DNA of 64,000 nucleotides from an uncultured Bacteroides sp. (GTDB lineage: Bacteria > Bacteroidota > Bacteroidia > Bacteroidales > Bacteroidaceae): positions 62,001 through 126,000 of the forward strand of contig CANSEY010000006.1 in NCBI GenBank assembly GCA_947646015.1, read 5' to 3'. The translations under genes were made by a program, and so were the position numbers. Positions 10,301 to 16,542 of the stretch are shown piece after piece. The notes below the pieces were generated by a model. The model did no database searches, was not told where the DNA came from, and saw nothing but the letters and a program-made list of their open reading frames with translations. Positions within the stretch are counted from its first letter, which is position 1. The number at the start of each line of letters is the position of its first letter.

Positions 10301-10895
10301 CTTCGAATTTCCCGTTGGACGGGATATAGCGGCATAGTCCGTTGTAGGTTCCCACATAAATTTGATTATCCTTGGTGCGGATAATGGAGTATATGGTATT
10401 ATTGGGAAGTCCGTTGCGTCTGGTATCAAAAGATGTCAGTTTCCGGCTTTGCAGCTGATAAGTGTATAAACCGTTTAAGGCGCCTAGCCATAGGGTATCT
10501 CCTTGCAGAGCCATGGTGCGTACATCTGTCGGAAAGTCAGTTTCCGGTTGCTCGTAGCGGTCAGTCCGGTAATTATAAACCAGGATTCCGTTGTCTGTCC
10601 CCATATATAAATAGGTGTTGTCTATAATGACACCGCAGTAGATACGGGTATTATTGTTTTCACCGTAAGTAAAATGCTGCTGTGTGGAGTAACCGTCATA
10701 GCTGAATAATCCCTTGTTGGAACCTATCCATATCAATCCTTCACTGTCTTGAAGGAAACAGCTGACAACCGATGCCTCAGCACCGAGATAAATATTGTCG
10801 AATTGCTGATAATTTACTTTTTGTCCGTAAGCGTTGTTGCTTAGGATGCAAGATGCATAAAGGAAAAAAAGAATGACTATGATTCGTTGATACAT
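7368..10895 (-). CDS. HTCS-type sensor/AraC regulator lacking phospho-acceptor His and receiver domain
   Basis: A membrane-spanning regulator of the adjacent galactan operon. The start chosen here (10895) gives a signal peptide MYQRIIVILFFLYASCIL; a start 7 codons upstream is possible. The order is: signal peptide; about 14 Reg_prop beta-propeller repeats (GLIWIGSNKGLFSYDG, NIWLGTDYGISLS and others); a Y_Y_Y domain (FVYRLEGMDKEWNF); one membrane segment near residues 773-795; a degenerate HisKA helix; an HATPase domain (about 910-1036, with NLLSNAVKF, DTGAGIP and GTGIGLYLVK intact); and an AraC HTH (about 1070-1175, FTVAEVMYMVGFSNHSYFSKCF). Two standard HTCS parts are missing. The His of the usual N-x-SHE motif is Asn (FTNLSNELKTPL, N827), and only about 35 residues separate the HATPase from the HTH, so there is no receiver domain. 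Length is 1175, about 150 short of usual HTCS proteins. It probably signals by conformational change. Confidence 0.9.
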   Translation of the reverse strand: MYQRIIVILFFLYASCILSNNAYGQKVNYQQFDNIYLGAEASVVSCFLQDSEGLIWIGSNKGLFSYDGYSTQQHFTYGENNNTRIYCGVIIDNTYLYMGTDNGILVYNYRTDRYEQPETDFPTDVRTMALQGDTLWLGALNGLYTYQLQSRKLTSFDTRRNGLPNNTIYSIIRTKDNQIYVGTYNGLCRYIPSNGKFEGIPLPIHSSQSNLFVNSLLEDTTRQCVWIGTEGYLFQYFPSTGQIKQTEAFHNNSIKSLALDGNGDLLAGTDNGLYVYHNDTTPLQHIIHDSRNIQSLTNNIIWNIFADQEHNIWLGTDYGISLSRYNSALQFIPISQITGTGDGNQFYSLFRDSKGFYWFGGANGLIRFTDPAGERHDAIWYRMGDKTYPLSHNRIRHIYEDKEQQLWIATDGSINRYDYATRQFIHYNIVDNTGTYNTNWTYYIFEDTAGQLWISTCLGGIFVVDKRKLMQSTSGQYIAEQNYSVHNGLSGMFINQIIPDNEGNVWVLLYNNKGIDKINPRTREVTKLFADELTGEKSPNYLLCDEDGLLWVGFHGGVMRINPKDESQQSISFGSFSNNEILSMTCVKNSIWVSTTNGLWIIDRKTMDARQQNMTNKRFTSLLFDPKEDCVYLGGADGFGISHSNLEATYQPERPILLTALYINNQLVSPRTRDDVPNIRYTNSIKLKYDQNNLSFELSDLPYSLDEKNKFVYRLEGMDKEWNFLKSNINRITYSNLSYGNYQLIISKLERDGQPSNRPHILNIRILPPWYYTIWAKAIYILLLLSLIAWTINFFRVKNRLKAERREKEKILEQSRQKMAFFTNLSNELKTPLSRIIAPISQLLPSTEEVHEKQTLEEVQRNAMKINSLIHQVLNFNRIEDNKDSLLILSRIELVSFSRSLFSVYEEDKRFTFHFEANKAKIYADMDAIKLGVILDNLLSNAVKFTSEGGNIRLSLFYRQETGLLEICVSDTGAGIPQQDIPYIFQRFFQSPHSGSKEGTGIGLYLVKTYTELHGGSIDGVTSEKGKGTSIGLSIPVIAVEEDEIPVIASKKQLESLPILKPIEAESQDEKFLSNIIRLIEDHLSDADLNVNALCELSGISNKQIYRKIKQLTGMSPVEYIKSIRMKKAAMLLQQKKFTVAEVMYMVGFSNHSYFSKCFQAEFGKTPRQYLNDGL

Positions 10896-10957
10896 GATAT
10901 CAGGTTTGCAAGGCATTAAATCTTTAAATGTTGTGTTAATATTAGCACTCTTGATTG

Positions 10958-10965
10958 CAAATGTA
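10958..10965 (-). promoter_or_regulatory. -7 box of the HTCS-type gene
   Basis: The minus strand reads TACATTTG, matching TAnnTTTG, about 62 bp before the chosen start codon. No TTTG is seen at the right distance upstream, so this is a weaker call. Confidence 0.35.
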
Positions 10966-11045
10966 GGAAAAATGTCGGTTACACTTGTAAATCTCCCCGT
11001 CTTTTTGTTCCTTTGCTCTATATTTATAAAACAGAATAGTTCGGA

Positions 11046-11597
11046 ATGAAAAAGCTAATTTATCTGCTTTTGTTACCATTGGCTCTGGCAGTAGTCGCCT
11101 GTGGCGGTAAGAACGGAAGTTCAAATAAAGAATCGGTATTGGCAAGGCAAGACAGTGTAGATGCTCATGGATTGCAGCGTATGCAAAGTTCAAAAGCTGA
11201 AACTGATATTAAGTTTAAGGGAAGAGACTATCATTCGCTGGTTTCGCGTACTCCTGACGAAAGTCTGCCTCACGTCTCCAATGATATGGGGGATACGTAT
11301 GTAGACAATAAAATAGTGTTGCGCATCACCCGGGGAAGTGAAAACGTACTCAACAAGACATTTACCAAGAATGACTTTTCATCGGTAGTCGATGCGAAAT
11401 TCCTTTCAAAATCCATACTCGAAGGAATCGTATATGACAAGACCACACCGGAGGGAATCGTTTACGCCGCCAGTGTGTGTTATCCGCAGACCGATTTGTA
11501 TGTTCCGCTTTCCATCACTGTAACGGCCGATGGAAAAATGAGCATAAAGAAAGTAGATATGTTGGAAGACGATTATACGGAAGAAACACCTGAATAG
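11046..11597 (+). CDS. Small lipoprotein of unknown function
   Basis: A 183-residue predicted lipoprotein: a signal peptide MKKLIYLLLLPLALAVVAC with Cys near residue 19, followed by a polar Gly/Ser/Asn tether. The body is beta-strand-like (VDNKIVLRITRG, GIVYAASVCYPQTDLYVPLSITVTADGKMSIKKVDML), with an acidic C-terminus. I recognise no catalytic motif. Its layout suggests the DUF4738-type Bacteroidetes lipoproteins, but I am not sure of that family. It stands alone with its own terminator, between the galactan regulator (divergent) and the heparin lyase. Confidence 0.75.
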   Translation: MKKLIYLLLLPLALAVVACGGKNGSSNKESVLARQDSVDAHGLQRMQSSKAETDIKFKGRDYHSLVSRTPDESLPHVSNDMGDTYVDNKIVLRITRGSENVLNKTFTKNDFSSVVDAKFLSKSILEGIVYDKTTPEGIVYAASVCYPQTDLYVPLSITVTADGKMSIKKVDMLEDDYTEETPE

Positions 11598-11664
11598 ACT
11601 TGTGAATGGGATATAAGACGTTTCTGACAGAAGAATTGCACAAATGTGAAAGCATTTGAGACAA

Positions 11665-11695
11665 ACGAAAGGCAACCTTTTTGGTTGCCTTTCGT
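11665..11695 (+). terminator. Rho-independent terminator after the small lipoprotein gene
   Basis: A 13-bp perfect stem, ACGAAAGGCAACC with its complement around a TTTTT loop, followed by ATTTTTG. The 3' arm ends exactly where the -7 box TATTTTTG (11695-11702) of the next gene begins. Confidence 0.85.
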
Positions 11696-11702
11696 ATTTT
11701 TG
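11695..11702 (+). promoter_or_regulatory. Candidate -7 box of the heparin lyase gene
   Basis: TATTTTTG fits TAnnTTTG, 29 bp before the chosen start codon. It doubles as the T-tract of the upstream terminator. No TTTG is present 19-20 bp further up, so the T-tract may be only a terminator tail. Confidence 0.35.
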
Positions 11703-11731
11703 CACCGTCGATAAACTTAATACCGAATAGA

Positions 11732-12910
11732 ATGAAAAAATACATTTTGGCTATTTATATGATGATGGCAGGATGCGCGATGCTGACTGCTCAGACCAAA
11801 AATACGCAAACACTGGTGCCACTCACCGAACGGGTAAACGTACAGGCTGACTCTGCACGTATCAACCAGATTATTGACGGTTGCTGGGTAGCTGTCGGGA
11901 CAAATAAGCCTCATGCCATTCAGCGTGATTTCACCAACCTGTTTGATGGCAAGCCCTCCTATCGCTTTGAACTCAAAACCGAAGACAATACACTGGAAGG
12001 TTATGCGAAAGGAGAAACGAAAGGACGTGCCGAGTTTTCATATTGCTATGCAACTTCCGACGATTTCAGGGGATTACCTGCCGACGTTTATCAGAAAGCA
12101 CAGATCACAAAGACAGTTTATCATCACGGGAAGGGAGCTTGTCCGCAAGGAAGTTCCCGCGACTATGAGTTTTCGGTTTATATTCCTTCTTCTCTAGACA
12201 GCAATGTCTCCACCATCTTTGCCCAATGGCACGGAATGCCCGACCGGACGCTGGTCCAGACTCCTCAGGGCGAGGTGAAGAAACTGACTGTTGACGAATT
12301 TGTAGAACTGGAAAAAACGACCTTCTTCAAAAAGAATGTCGGACACGAAAAAGTGGCCAGACTGGATAAACAAGGCAATCCGGTGAAAGATAAAAATGGA
12401 AAACCTGTATATAAGGCAGGAAAACCCAACGGATGGTTGGTTGAACAGGGAGGATACCCGCCATTGGCATTCGGATTTTCCGGAGGACTGTTTTATATCA
12501 AAGCAAACTCCGACCGTAAATGGCTGACAGACAAAGATGACCGTTGCAATGCAAACCCGGGAAAGACGCCCGTTATGAAACCGCTGACTTCTGAATACAA
12601 GGCATCCACCATTGCCTACAAATTACCTTTTGCCGATTTCCCGAAAGACTGCTGGATTACTTTCCGTGTCCATATCGACTGGACGGTCTATGGCAAGGAA
12701 GCGGAAACGATTGTGAAACCGGGGATGCTGGATGTACGGATGGATTATCAGGAGCAAGGTAAGAAAGTGAGCAAACACATTGTCGATAATGAGAAGATTC
12801 TGATTGGACGTAACGACGAAGACGGGTATTACTTTAAGTTCGGAATTTACCGTGTAGGTGATAGTACCGTTCCCGTTTGCTACAATCTCGCAGGATATTC
12901 GGAAAGATAA
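11732..12910 (+). CDS. Heparin lyase I (heparinase I, PL13)
   Basis: This enzyme cleaves heparin and highly sulfated heparan sulfate by beta-elimination. The start at 11732 gives a 392-residue protein with a clean signal peptide (MKKYILAIYMMMAGCAMLTAQ), close to the about 384 residues of the Flavobacterium enzyme; an upstream in-frame ATG at 11681 would spoil the signal. Family hallmarks are KTVYHHGKGACPQGSSRDYEF (residues about 127-146), FAQWHGMP (His167) and FKFGIYRVG (Tyr373). In characterised PL13 enzymes these His and Tyr residues are the catalytic pair. It has no SusC/D partner here, so its substrate uptake system must be elsewhere. From memory, B. thetaiotaomicron has a heparinase I at this place (BT4675). 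It carries its own terminator. Confidence 0.95.
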   Translation: MKKYILAIYMMMAGCAMLTAQTKNTQTLVPLTERVNVQADSARINQIIDGCWVAVGTNKPHAIQRDFTNLFDGKPSYRFELKTEDNTLEGYAKGETKGRAEFSYCYATSDDFRGLPADVYQKAQITKTVYHHGKGACPQGSSRDYEFSVYIPSSLDSNVSTIFAQWHGMPDRTLVQTPQGEVKKLTVDEFVELEKTTFFKKNVGHEKVARLDKQGNPVKDKNGKPVYKAGKPNGWLVEQGGYPPLAFGFSGGLFYIKANSDRKWLTDKDDRCNANPGKTPVMKPLTSEYKASTIAYKLPFADFPKDCWITFRVHIDWTVYGKEAETIVKPGMLDVRMDYQEQGKKVSKHIVDNEKILIGRNDEDGYYFKFGIYRVGDSTVPVCYNLAGYSER

Positions 12911-12953
12911 ATAGGTAAATAGTTAAGGTTAAAAGTTAAGGTGAAGAGAGAGC

Positions 12954-12991
12954 GATCCGGATGTTCCTGAGTGGGCATCCGGATCTTTTTT
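12954..12991 (+). terminator. Rho-independent terminator after the heparin lyase gene
   Basis: A perfect 10-bp GC-rich stem (GATCCGGATG and its complement) with a 12-nt loop, followed by six T. Confidence 0.93.
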
Positions 12992-13133
12992 ATGGGGTAA
13001 ATTCAAGACTGAAAGTTAAAGAACATAAAAAAGAATGTGATCTCTGGTTATTCCCAAATCTTTCCTAAATCTGTATCGTTATTTGCAGTATAAAACTTAT
13101 CAGATATAGTATTAACTAAAAAGAATAACGATT

Positions 13134-13577
13134 ATGAAGAAAATTTTATCTTTGCTTGTGATGGCTATTGTAGCTATACAGTTCTCATTTGCCGGCGATG
13201 TGATTACAAAGGATATGAATCAGCTACCGCTTCCGGCACGCAACTTTATCAACCGTCATTTTACCAAACCTCAGGTGGCTCATATCAAGATTGATAAAGA
13301 TCTGTTGGAGTCTGCCAAGTATGAAGTGTTATTGACGGACGGTACGGAAATAGATTTTGATAGCAAAGGTAACTGGGAGGAAGTAAGTGCTAGTAAAGGG
13401 CATGCAGTTCCGGCAAGTGTTGTTCCTTCGTTTGCTGTCAGTTATCTGAAAGAGCATAACTTCACAGAGCCTGTGACAAAAGTGGAGCGTGACCGGAAAG
13501 GATATGAAGTGGAATTAAGTACCGGCGTTTCTTTCAAGTTCGACAAGAAAGGAAAATTCCTGAAAGCGGATGATTGA
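13134..13577 (+). CDS. PepSY-like periplasmic protein
   Basis: A 147-residue secreted protein: signal peptide [21 protein letters not shown], then two tandem PepSY-like (DUF2874) modules. The first runs from [24 protein letters not shown] through [22 protein letters not shown], the second from [19 protein letters not shown] through [23 protein letters not shown]. The repeated pattern [yeV-L-G-eidFD-kG-w] marks this family of small Bacteroidetes periplasmic proteins, whose function is not established. It is followed 45 bp later by a related lipoprotein, and the two are probably one operon. Confidence 0.8.
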   Translation: MKKILSLLVMAIVAIQFSFAGDVITKDMNQLPLPARNFINRHFTKPQVAHIKIDKDLLESAKYEVLLTDGTEIDFDSKGNWEEVSASKGHAVPASVVPSFAVSYLKEHNFTEPVTKVERDRKGYEVELSTGVSFKFDKKGKFLKADD

Positions 13578-13622
13578 TGATTAAATGAAAATATGATATA
13601 ACCTAAATCCTAAGAATTAATT

Positions 13623-14123
13623 ATGTTGAAGTTTAAGTTTGGCGCATGGGCAGTCGTTTTAATGCTGGCTGCCTTTTCTTTCAGCGCATGTGATGATAAT
13701 GATGATGAAACGTATAATCCGCCTGCCAATATCACAGAGGCATTGAAGCAACTATATCCGAATGCCCAGAATGTGGAGTGGGAGATGAAAGGAGATTATT
13801 ATGTAGCTGACTGCTGGGTGACTGGTGACGAACTGGATGTCTGGTTCGACGCGAATGCCAACTGGGTGATGACCGAAAACGAACTGGATAGTATCGATCA
13901 GTTAGTACCTGCCGTTTATACCGGTTTCCGTAATTCCAACTACAGTTCATGGGTAGTGACCGATGTGTTTGTATTGACGTATCCGCAGCATCCTACTGAG
14001 TCCGTGATTCAGGTGAAACAGGGAAATCTGAGATTTGCACTGTACTTTTCGCAGGAAGGAGGCTTGTTGCATGAAAGGGATATCACCAATGGCGATGATA
14101 CGAATTGGCCGGTTATGGAGTAG
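13623..14123 (+). CDS. PepSY-like lipoprotein
   Basis: A 166-residue lipoprotein (signal ending FSFSAC, then a run of Asp/Asn). It resembles its upstream neighbour: ITEALKQLYPNAQNVEWEMKGDYYVADC with DVWFDANANWVMTE is a PepSY-like DUF2874 module, and a second, more divergent module follows (VPAVYTGFRNSNYSSWVVTDVF to FALYFSQEGGLLHERD). Function is unknown. The pair may have arisen by duplication. It ends 52 bp from the convergent serine dehydratase gene, with a shared hairpin between. Confidence 0.75.
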   Translation: MLKFKFGAWAVVLMLAAFSFSACDDNDDETYNPPANITEALKQLYPNAQNVEWEMKGDYYVADCWVTGDELDVWFDANANWVMTENELDSIDQLVPAVYTGFRNSNYSSWVVTDVFVLTYPQHPTESVIQVKQGNLRFALYFSQEGGLLHERDITNGDDTNWPVME

Positions 14124-14134
14124 AATTAGTTATG

Positions 14135-14166
14135 TACAGAGGAATGTGGACAGACACTCCTCTGTA
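14135..14166. terminator. Bidirectional hairpin between convergent genes
   Basis: TACAGAGGA and TCCTCTGTA arms extend by TGT/ACA around a 6-nt loop with a single mismatch, lying between the stops of two convergent genes. T-tracts are weak on both sides. Confidence 0.6.
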
Positions 14167-14175
14167 GTCATTATA

Positions 14176-15384
14176 TTACATTTGTTGATAATCTTTGGCC
14201 AGTCCTCCTTCGCTGGTTTCCTTATACAGTGAGGGCAGGTCATGTCCGGTTTGTTTCATTACCTGTACCACTTTGTCGAAAGAAACACGGTGCATACCGT
14301 CTGTAAAGGCTGAATAAAGATTGGCATCCAGTGCACGGGCGGCAGCATAAGCATTCCGCTCGATACAAGGGATTTGAACGAGACCGCATACGGGGTCGCA
14401 AGTCATCCCCAGGTGGTGTTCCAGCCCCATTTCCGCAGCATATTCAATCTGTGCCGGACTTCCTCCGAATAATTGATTGGCTGCTGCTGATGCCATCGCG
14501 CAGGCAACGCCGACTTCTCCCTGACATCCTACTTCCGCACCGGAGATGGACGCATTGAACTTGACAATGTTTCCAATTAGCCCAGCTGTAGCCAAGGCGC
14601 GAAGAATCCGCATGTCACTGAAGTCACGGCTTTTTTGTAAATGATAAAGTACTGCCGGCATCACTCCGCAGGAACCACAGGTAGGGGCAGTCACGATCTT
14701 TCCACCGGAAGCGTTTTCTTCGCTGACTGCCAGTGCGTAAGAGAAAACGAGTCCTCTGGATTGCAGAGATTGTTTGTATCCGGTAGCACGTATATAATAG
14801 GTGGAAGCTTTTCTACGTAAGTTCAGCGGTCCGGGCAATACACCTTCCGCTTCCAGACCTCGGTGGATAGCGTCTTTCATTGTGTCCCATACTTCTGCCA
14901 GATAGTCCCATATATCCTCGTTCTCACATTCCTTGACATACTCCCAATAACTTTTTCCGGTACGTTCACACCATTGCAGGATTTCGGTCATGTTGTTCAT
15001 GCCGTATACTTCCGGGCTTTCGATTGTCGGGTTGTCATTATTCTCTGCCAAAGCTCCGCCACCGATACTGTAAACCGTCCAGTTTTCCAATATCTTGTTG
15101 TTTGCATCCAGAGCGGCAAATGTCATTCCGTTCGGATGGAAGGGAAGGAAAACTTTGGGTTGCCATACGATTTCTACCGGAGCGACAGGTTGTAAAGTAT
15201 CTATGATAGCCACATCCGTCATGTGGCCTTTGCCTGTAGCTGCCAAACTTCCATAAAGGGTTACTTTGAAAGAAGCGGTATCCGGATGACGTTCAACAAA
15301 CATTTCTGCAGCTTTACGAGGGCCCATTGTATGACTGCTGGAAGGACCTGTGCCGATTCTGTATAATTCTTTTATTGATTTCAT
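14176..15384 (-). CDS. sdaA: L-serine ammonia-lyase (L-serine dehydratase), iron-sulfur type, single chain
   Basis: Converts L-serine to pyruvate and ammonia in the cytoplasm. The start at 15384 gives 402 residues beginning MKSIKELYRIGTGPSSSHTMGP, the canonical N-terminus with the substrate-binding SSSHTMGP motif. The longer frame upstream adds an unrelated tail that overlaps corA. The beta-type domain comes first and the catalytic alpha domain follows, with [4Fe-4S] Cys candidates in TAPTCGSCGVMPA, EVGCQGEVGVACAMA and MTCDPVCGLVQIPCIERNA. It starts 17 bp after the corA stop and is likely co-transcribed with it. Confidence 0.95.
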   Translation of the reverse strand: MKSIKELYRIGTGPSSSHTMGPRKAAEMFVERHPDTASFKVTLYGSLAATGKGHMTDVAIIDTLQPVAPVEIVWQPKVFLPFHPNGMTFAALDANNKILENWTVYSIGGGALAENNDNPTIESPEVYGMNNMTEILQWCERTGKSYWEYVKECENEDIWDYLAEVWDTMKDAIHRGLEAEGVLPGPLNLRRKASTYYIRATGYKQSLQSRGLVFSYALAVSEENASGGKIVTAPTCGSCGVMPAVLYHLQKSRDFSDMRILRALATAGLIGNIVKFNASISGAEVGCQGEVGVACAMASAAANQLFGGSPAQIEYAAEMGLEHHLGMTCDPVCGLVQIPCIERNAYAAARALDANLYSAFTDGMHRVSFDKVVQVMKQTGHDLPSLYKETSEGGLAKDYQQM

Positions 15385-15401
15385 GGATGGGTGCGCTTTA
15401 G

Positions 15402-16454
15402 TTAATACCATTTCTTTTTTCTGAAGTACAAATATACAATAATACCGATAACCGCCATTATAATCCAGGCAAATAAATATCCGTACCGCCAGTCCAGTTC
15501 GGGCATCCATTTGTAATTCATTCCCCACACACCGACAAGAAACGTTAGCGGGATGAAAATGGTGGATACGATGGTCAGCCGCTTCATGATATCGTTCATT
15601 CGTAAATCATTGTTCGAGATATACAGGTCGACTAATGAAGACAGTGTTTCACGGCAGATTTCAATCGTTTGTAATACAAATTGTAAATGGTCGTTCACAT
15701 CATTGTAGAAGGCACGGTTTACTTTATGTATAAGGAGATTTTCTGCCCGCAACAATTTTACATATTGCTCTTTAAGCGGGAGGATGGCCTTTTTCATCAG
15801 CATATATTGGCGGCGCAGCCCCTGAATCTGAATGCCGATGTCATTCTCATTGGTAATCATCAGCAGTTCTTCTTCCAGGTCTTCAAGTGCATCGTCGATG
15901 GAAGATATCGTTGAAATGTAGTTCGCCATGATGCTGTTCAGCAATACACTGAGCAGATAATCCGTCAGACGGCTACGGATTTTCAGTATATCGTTTCTCA
16001 ATGCGGCGTTGATTTCATCAAAGAAATCTGTTTCTTTTTCAAGAAAGGTAAGTACATAGTTATTTCCCAGAATGATGCAGACTTGTTGTTGGAGCAATCC
16101 GTCGAGGTCATCATCCTCTTTATGCTCATTGGGATAGAATATTTTCAGGATCAGGACAATATATTTGTCATGCTCTTCTATTTTCGTCGGGTGGTCGGCA
16201 TTTAATATGTCTTGTAAAACGAGGAAGTCTATTTCAAAATGACTGCAAATCTCACGGATGGTTTCCGTATCTTTCAGCCCGTGTACCTGCAGCCAGTTGA
16301 TTCGTTCGTTATCCAATGTTTCTTTGACGCTTTGGAAGGTGTCACCGGAACTTTCCTGCATCTCGGTTGCATTGTATGTGCAGAGATGTAAATGGGTGGG
16401 GGTAAGGCTGTCCCCTGTGTAAATAAGCTTTTCGCTTAACAGATTATTCTTCAT
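15402..16454 (-). CDS. corA: CorA-family magnesium/divalent cation transporter
   Basis: A 350-residue inner-membrane channel protein. A long acidic cytoplasmic domain with coiled-coil helices (SSIDDALEDLEEELLMITNENDIGIQIQGLRRQYMLMK, about 190-235) leads to two C-terminal membrane helices. The signature GMN lies between them (FLVGVWGMNYKWMPELDW), which defines the CorA selectivity filter. The C-terminus ends in a basic tail, FRKKKWY. Length and layout are normal. Its promoter lies inside a strong inverted repeat just upstream (16461-16514). Confidence 0.95.
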   Translation of the reverse strand: MKNNLLSEKLIYTGDSLTPTHLHLCTYNATEMQESSGDTFQSVKETLDNERINWLQVHGLKDTETIREICSHFEIDFLVLQDILNADHPTKIEEHDKYIVLILKIFYPNEHKEDDDLDGLLQQQVCIILGNNYVLTFLEKETDFFDEINAALRNDILKIRSRLTDYLLSVLLNSIMANYISTISSIDDALEDLEEELLMITNENDIGIQIQGLRRQYMLMKKAILPLKEQYVKLLRAENLLIHKVNRAFYNDVNDHLQFVLQTIEICRETLSSLVDLYISNNDLRMNDIMKRLTIVSTIFIPLTFLVGVWGMNYKWMPELDWRYGYLFAWIIMAVIGIIVYLYFRKKKWY

Positions 16455-16460
16455 GCTTTA

Positions 16461-16514
16461 TTCTCGTTTTAGAAAACCACTGTAACACAAAGGTAGTGGT
16501 TTTCTAAATGAGAA
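16461..16514. terminator. Inverted repeat after mutS2, enclosing the corA -7 box
   Basis: Arms TTCTC..TTAGAAAACCACT and AGTGGTTTTCTAA..GAGAA surround a 14-nt loop. It follows the mutS2 stop by 28 bp on the minus strand, so it probably terminates mutS2. The corA -7 box lies in its loop. Confidence 0.7.
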
Positions 16515-16518
16515 CAAG
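16488..16518 (-). promoter_or_regulatory. corA promoter
   Basis: On the minus strand CTTG (16518-16515), a 19-bp spacer, then a perfect TACCTTTG (16495-16488), 34 bp before the corA start. Confidence 0.7.
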
Positions 16519-16542
16519 TTCTTCGATCGTTTTGTTTTCAGA

